The position numbers were made by a program, and so were the translations under genes. Positions 1 through 12,112 of a DNA stretch of 64,000 nt are shown here, piece by piece. The stretch is from the NCBI GenBank assembly GCA_017893485.1, contig CM030368.1, positions 107,701,549 through 107,765,548 on the forward strand. Reading direction: 5' to 3'. The DNA comes from Hemerocallis citrina. Lineage: Eukaryota; Streptophyta; Magnoliopsida; Asparagales; Asphodelaceae. Each line of letters begins with the position of its first letter. Within the stretch, counting starts at the first letter, position 1. Under the pieces are notes generated by a model. It was not told the origin of the DNA. It worked only from the letters and a program-made list of their open reading frames with translations, and did not search any database.

Positions 1-1628
1 TTTTTAAATAGTGTTTTTGAGATTAATAAATGAATTAAAGTGATTTTTGGTGATTTAATAAATATTTTTCTGAAATTTATCTTTTTACACATGCAAATAT
101 TTTCTTCGAAAATTCAAAGTCAGAAATTATTTTGGAGAAACCTATTATTTATTAGTAGGTATTATTTATGAATTTTCTGGATTTTTCTGATATTTATTTG
201 GTATATTTGCAAATATTACAAAAAGATGGGCTTTTGTGCAAAATTACCCCTTGGAGTAAAAACTCCACAAATTTGGTTTTCTGGACTGAGTATGATGGCA
301 ATCCAACTAAGAGGTAAAGAGTTTACTTTTTATTCTAATAGATTTTGTTTATTTCGTAGATTTTTTAAAGAAGGGTCTTTTTGCAAAATTGCCACTTAGA
401 GGCAAAAATTATAAAATTCATTTTTCTGGGTTTGAAACCAATGCCGGCTAGATCTGGAGAGTTACTTTTGATTTTAAATCTAAATTGAATTGATTAATCT
501 AATTTTCTATTATAAGGATTTATATATGTAAAGATATATTCTAAAGGGATATTTTTCAAAATCTTCTCAAAACCCTAATGCCCTGAATTTCGGCTATTAA
601 AAGAGAGGTCGCAGCCGTCTCTTTGCTACACAAAAGAAAGGGTTTTGTTTAGTATTGATTTCTTGGAGTTTCGAAGTAAGGATCTTGGATTTCTTGCGAA
701 AGGAAGGACTTTTCTTATTCTCTTTATTATTTCAATTGATTCTTCAATAAGGTGAATGATATTTGTTTGCGTTCTTACTGTTCTATGCATACTGTATGTG
801 GTAATTTGTCTATTAGAATGCATGATAGATGATGGTATGATGATATAATGAATTATTGATGGATGGATGAATCAAGATTGAACCTTTCATGAAAACTATG
901 CTATTGATGATTTAAAATTCTATATAGATGACTTGAGAATGTTAAGAACCTAATAGAAATCATGGGTATGTTTCTTTTTTCATATTATTGCTGATTTGAT
1001 TATATATAATGAAATTGTATGATGTAAATGGCATAAAAGTGAATAAAGGAGGGTTCTTTACTGTGTATGTATATATATGATCTGTTTAGGGGTATTTCGA
1101 TGAAAATAACTTGACTAATGATTGCCGTAGATGCATATGATTAAAGGGTCAACTAATATAAACAGTTGGGGTATGTGTATAACAAGTTGCAAAGAGTTTT
1201 AAGTATCAAAATATCAAGTTTTTAAAGATTTTATAGGGTTTGATTTTCATGTCTGTTGAACACAGTCGAAATTGCATTTTTTTTGTGTGTTTTGTGATGT
1301 TTTCGATTGGATCTTAATTTTTTTTTTATACTGAGATTGAATTGAAATATTATACTACTCATATTTGATGGATTCGATGAAGCTACTGATACATGAACAC
1401 ATATATATACATATATATTCATATTATCTGTTTTGAAGACGTTTTGTCGAAAAATTGATCTTTTATAAACTTGATGAGATTTTGATTTGTCTTATAAACT
1501 CCAGTATGTTAGGCAAGTTGTATTTGATCATCTCAGGATTTTTAATTTTACAATTCATGTTTTAAAAGAGTATAATCTTGTATTAGTCAAAAAGTCCACA
1601 ATTTTGAAACTATTCGAGTAACAGCTAA

Positions 1629-1750
1629 CAGTCGACCAATCCCATTTTGAACTAAGATGTGCAGTCGACCGTCATTTGAAAAATTGGATTTTCTGGGCTT
1701 GTGCAGTCGAACGTCGTTCTTTTGAACTTTTTTCGACAGTCGATTGTCAC
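1629..1750. repeat. Degenerate cluster of CAGTCGAC motifs inside the LTR
   Basis: Four diverged copies of a GTCGAC-centred motif (CAGTCGACC, CAGTCGACC, CAGTCGAAC, CAGTCGATT) lie within about 120 bp. They look like decayed versions of the perfect palindrome cluster in the related LTR at 27000-27438. Confidence 0.5.
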
Positions 1751-2447
1751 CTGTTGTTTTTGATGATTTGTTGAGTTTTCTTGCTGATTTCTTGAATGAT
1801 TATTTCTTTACACTTATGGATTATTGATCGACTATTTTAGATGAAGTTTTTGCTACAGATTATTATAAATTACAGATAGTTATATCTTGATTATAATAGA
1901 GTTCAACCTGCATTTCTATGACTTTATAAAGTGAAATAGATAAGGTTTTCGAAGGAATTGATGTTTCGTGATATTCTATGACTTCAAAATACGAAACTCA
2001 GTTATTTTGTGGATTTGATACATTATTTAAGTTCTGGAAATTTGTGAAGTATTTGGATAAATTTGGATTTGTTTGGTTAAATGAGTTTTCTTAACATAAA
2101 CGTTTTGATGATGAAATTAAGAGTTTTATTGAAATATTTTGTGCTGATATTCGAATTGTGAGTCCCTATGGGTTGAGTGGGATTCCTGTAAACCGACAAA
2201 TGAGATTTTGTGGATTTTTGACCAGTTGGGTTCTTGGGGTTGTTTTTTGGAATTAAGTCCGGCAGGATACACTAACTCCAGAGAGGGGAAATTTGTGTTT
2301 TAATAATAATCAACCTAAGGACAAGTACTAGTGGAGATGTGATGGAACTTGGAAAACATAAGTATATGCTCTAGGGGTTTACTCCAACGGATGTGTTTCA
2401 GGACTGGGTGTTATTTTGTCTCGAGAGGACAGTTGGAATGTGAGCGT

Positions 2448-2660
2448 GTCGAGGGTCGGCAGGCCTATTCACGGAACATACGGTGCATTCGCGTGTCGAG
2501 GGTCAGCAGGCCTATTCACGGTATGTACTGTGTATCTGCACGTCGAGGGTCGGCAGGCCTATTCGTGGGGTACACGGCAGGGAGGTGATTCTCCGAGGGG
2601 TCAGAGCTATGCTTACATGATGCTTGCACATCGAGGTTGTCAGGCTTATTCGCGGATTAA
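2448..2660 (+). repeat. 47-bp tandem repeat, about 3-4 copies
   Basis: The core GTCGAGGGTCGGCAGGCC recurs at 2448, 2495 and 2542, an exact 47-bp spacing, with a diverged copy near 2630. The short ORFs over this block are by-products of the repeat. Confidence 0.85.
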
Positions 2661-2937
2661 TCTAGATCTTGTTTTTATCACCGTAGTGGGATTAGTTGCA
2701 TAACGAGAGATTAAATCCTATAAATTGGAGAACGATAAAGGGCTTGTACCGGACCTATGTAGTATGGAATGCATAGAATCTGACAAGTATGCATTAGAGA
2801 TTCATCATACTGCATTAGTGTTTTCTTGACTTGGTTTTATGCATATTTGTTTTCTATTTTCCTACACTAGACACTTAGTCTAGTTTCACTTAATGTTTTC
2901 ATGCATTATTTATTGTTATTTCATATTTCATTTATTA

Positions 2938-3528
2938 GAGCATTTGTAGTCCTTCTGCTAAATATGCATAATATCCATATATTGTCAAAATAATCGCTGT
3001 AGTCGTTTGCTAAATATGCATATTTACATATTTTTCTACAGTAGATTGCTATAAATGAGAGCGGATATGAGAATTATGCATATTATACAAGACGCAACTT
3101 CACATTGCGTCCGACAAAAAAAATTATTTTTTATTCCTCCGATGCAACTTCACATTGCGTCACTCAAAAAAAAACCGTAATAAAAAACTACAAAAAACTC
3201 AATAAAGCCAAAAAAGTAAAAAGAAATCAAAAAATTTTTGAAATTTTTTTAACTAAAAAAAATTCCCAGATTTGTTGGATGCAACATGAAGTTGCGTTTG
3301 ACCATTTTTTTCATTTTTTTTTCCTCTTCCGACGCAACATGAAGTTGCTTCCGTCTATTTTGGATTTTTTTTTTTGTTCGTCTGATTTGATCTGATCTGA
3401 TCTGAGATTTTTATTATTTTAAATTAAATTGGTAAAAAATAGCATTCGACGACTGCAGCACAATAGCCAAATGATATATGCATTTATCCATATATGCATA
3501 ATTTACACAATGACTATTGTGAATGCTC
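2938..3528. mobile_element. Non-autonomous PIF/Harbinger (Tourist-like) element, 591 bp
   Basis: The element is bounded by the 3-bp duplication TTA (2935-2937 and 3529-3531). It begins GAGCATT and ends AATGCTC, a perfect 7-bp terminal inverted repeat that continues imperfectly for about 50 bp through matching ATGCATAAT and CCATATAT motifs. A TTA target site with a G-rich short terminal repeat is diagnostic of PIF/Harbinger elements. No transposase is encoded; the interior is AT-rich with a large inverted repeat, so it depends on transposase supplied in trans. It lies inside an LTR, so it inserted later than that LTR. Confidence 0.8.
3089..3353. repeat. Internal inverted repeat built of direct-repeated short palindromes
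   Basis: Two copies of GACGCAACTTCACATTGCGT-like sequence (near 3090 and 3140) face two copies in the opposite orientation, GACGCAACATGAAGTTGC-like (near 3280 and 3331). Each copy is itself nearly palindromic (GACGCAA/TTGCGTC). A transcript could fold into a long hairpin; whether small RNAs arise from it cannot be seen here. Confidence 0.7.
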
Positions 3529-3929
3529 TTACTACTGTTGGTACGTGTCGATTATGACTTTATTCTTTTTGTTTTATTTATGTTGCATTTCTTTTGATGT
3601 CACTCACATCTTTATGGCTGACCTCTGTAGTTTTGGGGGTTAGGGTTATCTGTAGACTCATGTTTTATAGATAGGTACCTATAGTTTGGGATTTGGATGC
3701 ATGTGGTAGAATAATAATGTGTCTTATGAAATTTGTAATAGAATGTGTTGTAAAAGAAAGAATTGTAATTCAAGGTGTTTAATTTTCCGTTGTGCTTTGT
3801 AAAGAATTGGTATAATAAAAGTTAAAAAATTTATCTGTGTTTGGCTATATTTACTATTACATTGAGGTAGATACTGGAAATTTTGTCACGTATTTCTGAG
3901 ATATTATATTGAAAATTCGGGGTGCTACA

Positions 3930-5050
3930 TATCATACATTCGCTCAATGTCTAGTTTGAGTGCCCTAAACTTAGAGCACTTACATCGTTTACCCAGGAAT
4001 GAAGTGCTTCCTATGCCAAAAGGTATTCTCAGAGATAGACCTGTCTGCCACAAAAGCACCTTGTTCAAGGGACACGAGCTCACCAAGCATAGGTTCATGC
4101 GGTCCGTAAGCAACTTGGCTATAATCTTATAATTGAAATTGCATAGACTTATATGAATAATCTTTCACTTCGTAGGGAACGATACCTTAGGAAGGAGGGT
4201 AATAAACACGGATTTCTACTGTGATGGCATCTCCTCTCTCAACCAAAATTCTTGCACTGCACCCACCACATCACACCCAACAATCTCTTAATATTTCTTA
4301 TAAAAATAGCCAGGAAACCTATCAGGTCCTGAAGACTTGTTTGACTTCATTGATCAGACCACCCCCGAGATTTCAGCATCAATGAATGACACTGACATAC
4401 CTAGGCTCGCGTTGATTCATAACACACTCTCAATTGGAAGCATGTCAAGATGTTTCTGCAAGGCAATGTAGGTGCCCAATTTTTCTTAAAATATTCAAGA
4501 AAGCAATTTGTAACGGCATCTCTACCTAAATGCTCAACCCCATTCATGTCCAATACACGCTCGATAACATTGCGAGCTCTTCTAACCACCACGACTCTAT
4601 GAAAAAAAGTAGAGTTTTGGTCACCTCCCTTCAACCAGTCCAGCCTTGACTTTTGTTGCCAAAACTTCTCCTGAATAGCTAGAATATTATAAAATTCACA
4701 CATCTTGATCTCAATCAGATTCTTATCATTTGCCGAGAGGTTCCCCTCACCTTCCCTCCTCTTAAGCTCCACCAACTCTGCCTGAATAGCTCCCCCTACA
4801 AAAAATGTTGCCAACATGGCTTCAGTTCCATTTTCTTAATGCATTCTTCACCCTCACACCATGTGTGAAGGTCTGATACATTCGATCACCACCACACTGC
4901 TTCTGCCATGCCTCTCTTACAACTTTCTCTAACTCTGGCAAAGAACCCCAAAACAGTTCAAAGCGGAATCGCTTCGGGCCACACACAAGGTGCTTCAAAG
5001 TTGCAGCTGGAAACAACTCAACCCAATCTACCGACACCAAGGATCTCTCT
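3930..5050 (-). pseudogene. LINE (L1-type) ORF2 fragment: end of endonuclease and start of reverse transcriptase
   Basis: Read on the minus strand, 5040-4822 gives the end of an AP-endonuclease domain (DWVELFPAATLKHL, the usual plant-L1 form W-x-x-x-FP-x-x-x-x-x-HL). 4817-4401 gives the linker EKFWQQKSRLDWLKGGDQNS followed by FFH, a hallmark of plant L1 ORF2. 4380-3930 gives the start of RT: SNKSSGPD, then ISLCNF, then ALKLDIERMYD, where the known motif is ALKLDMSKAYDRVEW. Several stops and frameshifts are present. The rest of RT is missing because the LTR ending at 3929 cuts in. The 5' side continues at 21173-21564 beyond the gypsy element. Confidence 0.88.
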
Positions 5051-8000
5051 TGTAATATCCGAAGCAGATATTAATAATATTATTATATTTTATTTTTTTT
5101 CTTCAGAATTGAAATATTTTTGGTGGATATTACTCATTTTAATTAATAATCATTATATGTACATATACCGGTCTATATGTATATGTATTATATCAATTTG
5201 GTACTGAAAACTTCCGAGCTGATAATAAAATTTATTTTTATTATTAATTGATTTTTATTCTCGTAATTAAATTATTTTTTTACAAATTGTTTGGTTTGAC
5301 AAATAAAATAATCGGTATATATATATTATTATATACGTATACGTATTGTATCGTTTTCATACATTTGTACAAATCATGTAGTATGTGTTTTGGACAAAAA
5401 TATCTTTATATTTGTCATGATTGATCAAAGATGAATGGTTAGGATTTATTTGGAGGGATAAACATAGATTTTATAATTATCGGAAATACAAATTAGTATT
5501 AATATGTGTTGTTCCTTCTTGACTAAGACACTAACATAAACTCATCCCTCACCCCCTCACCCATCTTGGCCAGCAAAAATATCCCAAGGCAAAAGGCCAA
5601 AAATCCCTAGTTCACCTACTCACCCTCTCATAAAAATAGAGAGAGCAAAAGAAAGAGAGAAGTTCTAACAAGGGAGTTCTCATTAAAGGTTGAGGAAGGA
5701 GAAGGGCCAGGAAGTTATTCCTAATAGATAATCAAAGGTGGGGGTCTTCTCTATCTTCTACTTGTTGTATGTAGAACTTTTAGTTTTTAAAAGAGTAATC
5801 TTTTGGTGTATGTAGAACTTGTAGATAATAAATGAGTAATCTTTTCAAGCTTGTAGAACTCTAGTTCACAAAAGAGTGATATTTTCATGTATGTAGAAAT
5901 TGTAGTTCTTAAAGGAGTAATCTTTTGGTGTATGTAGAACTTCTAGTTCAATAAAGGAGTAATCTTTCATGCTTGTAGAACTCTAGTTCACAAAAGAGTG
6001 ATATTTTCATGTATGTAGAACTTCTAGATAATAAAGGAGTAATCTTTCAAGCTTGTAGAACTCTAGTTCACAAAAGAGTGATAATTTCATGTATGTAGAA
6101 CTTCTAGATAATAAAGGAGTAATCTTTCATGCTTGTAGAACTCTAGTTAAAAAAAGAGTGATATTTTCATGTATGTAGTACTTCTAGTTCTTAAAGGAGT
6201 AATCTTTTGGTGTATGTTGAACTTCTAGATAATAAAGGAGTAATCATTTCTTGCTAGTAGAACTCTAGTTCAGAAAAGAGTGATATTTTCTTGTATGTCG
6301 AACTTCTAGTTCTTAAGGGAGTGATCGTTTGGTGTATGTAGAACTTCTAGATAATAAAGGAGTGATCTTTTCTTGTTTGTAGAACTCTAGTTCACAAAAG
6401 CGTGATATTTCATGTATGTAGAACTTCTAATTCATAAATGAGTAATCTTTTCTTGTTTGTAGAACTCTAGTTCACAAAAGAGTGATATTTCATGTATGTA
6501 GAACTTCTAATTCATAAATGAGTAATCTTTCATGTATGAAGAACTTCTAGTTTTAATAGGAGTAGTTTTTTCATGTTTGTGGAACTTTAAGTTGTATGTA
6601 GAACTTCTAGTAGTTCATAAAAGACCCATCTTTTAATAATTTGTTGTATGAAGAACTTCTAGTTCACAAAAGAGTGATCTTTACATGTGTGTAGAACTTC
6701 TAGTTCATAAAAGAGTAGTTTCTAGTTGTATGTGTTACTTCTAGTTCATAAATAGTAGACTTTTGCTATATGTAGGACTTGTAATTCATAAAAGTAGACT
6801 TTTGTTGTATGTAGGACTTGTAATTCATAAAAAGAGTAGTTTTCGTAATATTTGGAAACTTGTAATTCATAACAGAGTAGTTTTTGTATTATGTAGAACT
6901 TCTAATTCCTAAAAGAGTAGTCTTTTGTAATATGTAGAATTTCTAGTTCATAAAAGATAAAGTCTTTAGTAGTTTGTTATAGGTTTACTTCCATACTTGT
7001 TAAAAATCAAATTTTGGTAATCTAGTTCATAAAAAGATCAAGTTTGCGGTAGCACGCTCTATTTGCTTCTAGGTTGCTAGAAGACTTCCATGGTTGTTCT
7101 AGTTAAAATTTGAGAAAGAACCCATGAATTCTAGTTGCATGTTGTTCTAGTTTAAATTTGAGAAAGAACCCATGAATTTAGTTGTACGATTATTCTAGTT
7201 GAATTTGAGAAAAAACCCATGAATTTTAGTTGTATGTTGTTCTAGTTAAATTTAAGGAAGAACCCATGAAATATCATGATAAGAACGGGAGGTTCTCCTG
7301 TCGGAACTAGGGGATGGACCCCAGTATTCCATCACGTTCTATGTTAGGGAAGCGAACGCGCCATAGGCTACTGTTCTCTGAGTTGTGGGTGCCACGAGAT
7401 AGGCTTCGTGCTATCTTGTGCTGCAGATACCCTGCATTCGTCTGGCTTTTGAGTGAGGTCCGGTATGGCGGGTAGTATGGAAAACATAGACACCATGCGC
7501 CTACTGCATTGGTGGAACTTGACCACATCTGCAACCTCATCAATTACGTTGTATCCGTCAGGAACAGGTTGAGTACAAAGTAGAATTCATAACGCGGGTT
7601 GAAATCCCTAAATATGGAGAACAGTTTGATATAGACGTATGTAGTTATGGGAGGCATACGGTTCCAAAATCTTGCTTGCTTTAGAATAAGTGCATCCTAG
7701 CCTTACTTGACCTTGCATTAGATTCTAAGTCATAACACCCATGAACACTTAAACTTCACCTGCACATTTTACCATGCTTAAATATGTTTCTTTAAAAGTT
7801 GAGATTTCTGCTGCTTGTAATCATAATCATCATTTCGTGTTAGTATATGTACTGACATCCCCACCCAATTAGGTCGTGGATACAGGACCACTAATCCGAG
7901 AGAACTCAAGGCAAGGCATAGCGTCCAAGTAAAGAGTCCAGTGTTCATTTATTTTTCATGTATATTCTGATGTAATTTTATTGAAATCATTATAACACTC

Positions 8001-8129
8001 AGCTTGTAATATATTATGTTAAATAAAAAGTTTTAAATTTTCCTGCTTTTCTGTGTATTGTGGCTAATTGAATGTAAAGGTCCTGGCTCGTGTCTCGATT
8101 TCTCCATATAGGAAGTTCGGGGCGTTACA
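5051..8129 (+). repeat. 5' LTR of the Tekay-like element, 3079 bp, with internal deletions
   Basis: It starts TGTAATATCC and ends GGGGCGTTACA just before the primer-binding site. Against the 3' LTR it lacks about 75 bp near 5626, which in the 3' LTR contains the only good TATA box, and about 770 bp near 7270 (equivalent to 19550-20321). By eye the aligned ends are roughly 90% identical, so the insertion is old. Confidence 0.9.
5765..6990 (+). repeat. Higher-order tandem array inside the 5' LTR
   Basis: Three related subunits of about 38-43 bp alternate. Each begins with GTAGAACTTCTAG or GTAGAACTCTAG and then reads TTCTTAAAGGAGTAATC, ATAATAAAGGAGTAATC or TTCACAAAAGAGTGATA, giving a compound period of about 122 bp. 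The array decays to the right, past about 6600. The same array lies in the 3' LTR on both sides of the CACTA element. Confidence 0.9.
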
Positions 8130-8131
8130 GA

Positions 8132-8146
8132 GTGGTATCAGTAGGA
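8132..8146 (+). promoter_or_regulatory. Primer-binding site (initiator-Met tRNA type)
   Basis: TGGTATCAGTAGG lies just inside the 5' LTR. TGGTATCAGAGC is the standard site complementary to the 3' end of plant initiator-Met tRNA; the last bases have diverged. Confidence 0.75.
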
Positions 8147-8315
8147 AAATAGACTTGGATACCTTGTAAGGGTTGGGTTTTAGCCAATTGTAGACAATTA
8201 TAATTCATATTGTTTCTCCTTCAACTTATGTTTTATGATATTTCTATATCTGGACTAATTCCCATGTTTACTCCTTGCAGGATGGCTGGCGATGCGTTTC
8301 TATGAGAATGGGTAG

Positions 8316-8714
8316 GTGCATGGGATAGAGATTGAGGTGGACTTAGATCTAGAGCCCATCACCAATGGTGGCGAGTCACCCGTAGGAGCGGGGTTGGCCA
8401 ATGGGGCCATAGTAGCTACCGCAGCAGGGGGTGCCCCTATGGATGGCCAGGTTCCTCTACCTCCACCCTCGCTACCGCCCCAGCCATCTGTAGTGGAGCA
8501 GGCTTTCAAGGAGGTGTTCCATGACCTCGCAACATGGGGTTGGTGCCACACATGTCTCGAGAATAGGATGGATTCTTGCGAGTTTGTGACCCTCAATAAC
8601 GAGAGGGAAGTGGCAGAGCTGAGGAGGGAAAAGGCAAGGGCCGACCGTATGATGGTGATCATGAAGCACACGCACCGAGTGCAGTTTGCGCGCCTGGAGT
8701 GCAAGGTGCGCTGA
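8316..8714 (+). pseudogene. Open frame upstream of gag, possibly a leader protein with coiled coil
   Basis: A 132-codon open frame lies between the primer site and gag. It has an acidic, Ala/Gly/Pro-rich first half and a charged, helix-prone second half (NEREVAELRREKARADRM) that could form a short coiled coil. There is no ATG at its start, and a stop codon just upstream suggests it was once longer. Upstream ORFs occur in some chromoviruses, but I do not recognise a domain. The opposite strand is also open over the same stretch, so chance GC-rich openness cannot be excluded. Confidence 0.35.
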
Positions 8715-9036
8715 GCTTCAGGCACAGATCACCCAGCGGCAGGCGCTGTTAGGACCACCACCTACTGTAGGGAGCCCTGTAGGAGACACTAGTGGTAGCG
8801 ATTAGGTGGATAGGTGCCTATCGGTTATCTTGTTGTTTTGTCATTTTGTTGTTTACATCTATGTTATATATAATGTTAGGGAAAAATACAAGTTGTATGA
8901 TAAAGGGTTTTCAATGAAATGAAGCATAGCCTTGTGTTTTTCCTACAAAATCGCATGCACATTATGAGATTGGGTGAATATTATTTTTGAAATATCATGA
9001 TATGATGCCTATGTTCATTCCATTATTTTCTACCAG

Positions 9037-10153
9037 ATGTCTCGGAGAACAGGAGCAGTAGGATCGACCCGAATGAGGGCGAGGGTAGTGGTGGCAATGG
9101 CACAGGTCTTGATATAGGGGCGGAGTTTTCTCGTACGTATCAGGTGGTCGGAGACTTTTGTAGAAGCAAGCCGAAACAACGTTCAGCAACAGGGATCACC
9201 TGCAGGTAACCGGGGGGTTGCAATTACCAACCCTGTCAAGATGGTCAGATCTTTCCGTAGACTGAGGCCGCCAGTATTTTAGGGCCAGGCAGCCCCGACA
9301 GCAGCTGACGACTGGATTCGTCAGGTAAAAATAGTATTTGAGGTGATGCTGACACAAAATGACAGCAAGGTCAGGTTGGCTAGTATTCTACTAGAGAAGG
9401 ATGTCGGGGTCTGGTGGCAGTCAGTGAAGAGGGGCATGGGCGAAGGACCCATAACCTGGAAAGACTTCTTAAGAGAGTTCAGGCAGCACTACTTTCCTTG
9501 AATGTACAAAAAGATAAGGCCATGGAGTTCTTCAACCTGAAACAGGGAAGCCTGATGGTCCATGAGTACGAGACCAAGTTCATTTAGCTTTCCCGGTATG
9601 CCCCAGAGATGGTACAGGATGAGGTTAAGAAGGCTAAGAGATTCGAGCAGGGGCTGAGGCCTATACTTAGAACCAAGATGGTACCCGTATGCATCCGGAG
9701 GTTCGAGAAGTTGGTCCGCCATGCATCAACAATTGAGTTAGATATGAACCGAGGACCAGAACCGCAAGTGAACACTGGAGGATGGAACAAGGGAATGAGG
9801 CCTGCACCAGCATCAGGATTCAGGAACTAGGGCCGAAATCAGAAATTCCAGAAAACTTTTGGTAGAACCGGAGGCGCAAAGCCAGGGAGCTGTTTCCTAT
9901 GTGGCGAGCAAGGACATTTCAAGAGTGTCCGAAGAGGAACTCTCAGAGTGATACCCGTACATGTTACAATTGCAGGAAGATTCGTCATGTTCGGCCAGAC
10001 TGTCCCCAGCTTCAGAGGGGCAGCAGTAGGCCAGCTCCAAAGACGAACAACAGGGGAAGGGGATTGCCCGCCAAGGGCGAGTATTTGCGCTTACGGAGGA
10101 AGACGCCGATGAAGACGAAGGAGTCATCACCGGTAGGTGAAGAAAAATTATGA
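9037..10153 (+). pseudogene. Degenerate gag of the Tekay-like element
   Basis: The likely ATG is at 9037 (MSRRTGAVGSTRMRAR). From 9243 the capsid domain (retrotransposon gag, PF03732 type) is clear: SFRRLRPPVF, ADDWIRQV, WWQSVKRGMGEGPITW, FRQHYFP, then YAPEMVQDEVKKAKRFEQGL at about 9599-9658. Two CCHC zinc knuckles follow: CFLCGEQGHF at about 9890, whose second half is frameshifted, and CYNCRKIRHVRPDC at about 9961, where Arg replaces the usual Gly. In-frame stops and at least one frameshift make it non-functional. Its role would have been virus-like particle assembly. Confidence 0.85.
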
Positions 10154-10195
10154 CTATGTTTACTATAGTGTTTTAAATATTTTTGGCATAAGGCA

Positions 10196-10420
10196 ATGCA
10201 TGATGTAAACACTTTTGTAATAGGATGGATTAATATAAATGGAATCCAGGAACCTATTTTATTTGATAGTGGTTCATCGCATTCTTTTGTGTCTGAATTG
10301 TTTTCGAGGAAGTTGAAGTGCACCCAGGAGGCAACTCCGGATTTGGTTTTATTAGTTGCTACCCCCATTTGGAGCAACTCTCCCTACAAATTTGTGCTAT
10401 AAGGGATGTAAACTCCAGGT
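10196..10420 (+). pseudogene. Retropepsin-like aspartic protease remnant (pol)
   Basis: The motif FDSGSSHSFVS (about 10261-10293) corresponds to the usual chromovirus active site DSGATHSFVS, so the catalytic Asp is still encoded. The domain starts near GWININGIQEPILFDSG and is broken by a frameshift and stop near 10400. It would have processed the Gag-Pol polyprotein. Confidence 0.75.
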
Positions 10421-10496
10421 TGGCGGACAGACCCTAAGTATAGATTTGCTAGAGCTGGGCTTCGCAGGGACAGACGTGATAATTGGAATGGATTAG

Positions 10497-11975
10497 ATGT
10501 CCAGGCATAAGGCTAACATCGATTGCAAGGAGAAGAGGGTAGCTATTGCATCTTCCGGAAGAGCAGAACTTGTGTTTCAAGGGAAAAAGAAGCGGAGTGG
10601 AGAAATCTTTGAAGCTGCAACTGGAGTACGTGTCCCAGGTGAAGTCAAGGGGATACCAATTGTACGTAAATTTCCACACATATTTTTGGAAGAATTACCT
10701 GGATTTCCACCACACAGAGATGTTGAGTTCAGCATTACTATTTAGCCAGGCAGCGCACCAGTGTTAAAGACACCATATCGAATGGCACCAGTGGAGCAGA
10801 AAGAAGTTAAGGAGTAAATTGAAGAACTACTACAAAAGGGATTCATCAGGCCGAGTGCTTCAACCTGGGGAGCACCCGTACTACTTGTGAAGAAGTAGGA
10901 TGGAACCGTAAGGATGTGCATTGATTACCGGGAGTTAGACAATGTTACTGTTCGGAACCAGTACCCAATTCCCAGAATCGATGATTTGTTTGATCAGCTC
11001 CAGGGAGCAGCTGTGTTCTCAAAGATTGATTTGCGTTCGAGTTATCATCAAGTTTGGGTCAAAGAAGAAGATATACCTAAGACAACATTTCGAACCCGGC
11101 ACGGTCATTACGAGTTTTTGGTGATGCTCCAGCGATCTTTATGGACATGATGAACCGTATCTTGCGGCCATTCATCAATTCATTTGTGGTTGTCTTCTTA
11201 GACGACATCTTGGTGAATTAAAAAATGGAAGATAAGTATGCTGAGCACTGACTGCAGTACTGAGCAAACTGTCAGAACATCATCTTTATGCCAAAGTGTC
11301 AAAGTGTGAATTCTAGAAATCAGAAGTGGCATTCTTAGGCCATGTCCTTTCTAAGGAGGGAGTGGCTACAGACCCATAGAAGATCAAGGCAGTAAAGGAC
11401 TGGCCTCAGCCGAGAACTGTGAAGGAGGTCAGGAGCTTCTTAAGCATGATGGGGTACTACAGGAATTTCATCCAGAACTATGCCAGAATTGCTGTACCAC
11501 TTACAGCACTGACCAAGAAGAATGTAAGATTTGTTTGGACTGAGAAATATGAAAGGAGCTTTCAAGAGCTGAAGAGCAAATTGATTTCTGCATTGATTTT
11601 GGTTCTGCCTCAACCAGATAAGGGGTATGTGATCTACAGTGATGCTTCGTTTTTGGGATTCGGATGTATTCTGATGCAAGAAGAAGCTCATAGCATACGG
11701 ATCGAGGCAACTTCGCCTGCATGAAAAGAATTACCCGACACACGACTTGGAATTGGTAGCGATAATTTTTGCTCTGAAGTTGTGGCGGCACTATGTCTAT
11801 GGGACCAAGGTAGAGATATTTACCGACCATAAAAGTCTAAAATATATCTACTAGCAAAATGATTTGAATCTCAGGCAGAGGCGATGGTTAGAGATTTTGG
11901 AAGACATCAGACCAGAAATCTTATATCATCCAGGAAAAGCCAATGTCATGAAAAATACGCTGAGCAGAAAGAGGA
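10497..11975 (+). pseudogene. Reverse transcriptase and RNase H remnant (pol)
   Basis: The RT palm is recognisable: [20 protein letters not shown], then [20 protein letters not shown] (10908-11030), and FLDDILV near 11195, which holds the catalytic Asp pair. The RT connection and RNase H follow: FLSMMGYYRNFI (11430), VRFVWTEKYERSFQELKSKL, then [18 protein letters not shown] (about 11628-11680), which includes the first RNase H Asp. Frameshifts near 11130 and 11690, and stops such as those near 10744, 10817 and 10897, interrupt the frame. The sequence type is chromovirus/Tekay. Confidence 0.88.
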
Positions 11976-12112
11976 GTATAGCCACGCTCATTGCAACAAG
12001 ATGGGAGCTAGATGACGAGATCAAAAAAGCTGGTAATGAAGTGATTGTTCAAGATTTGAGTATAGTTTTGGCAAGTCTGGAATTGCAACTAAGTCTGAAT
12101 GACTAAGTCAAG

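Larger units (their letters stand above)
1..3929 (+). mobile_element. Partial LTR of a chromovirus-type (Tekay-like) Ty3/gypsy element
   Basis: The right edge is sharp: the sequence ends in GGGGTGCTACA at 3929, the form seen at the ends of the other chromovirus LTRs here (GGGGCGTTACA at 29070). LINE sequence resumes at 3930, and no primer-binding site follows, so this is a solo LTR or a 3' LTR whose left end lies outside the window. It shares landmarks with the solo LTR at 25277-29070: GTCGAC-centred motifs, a block of tandem repeats, and a run reading GGACCTATGTAGTATGG near 2752 and 28565. No open reading frame here looks real. Confidence 0.7.

Noticed and set aside
3105..3395. 96-codon frame inside the MITE
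   Set aside because: Poly-Lys/Phe composition from A- and T-runs; it spans the hairpin arms.
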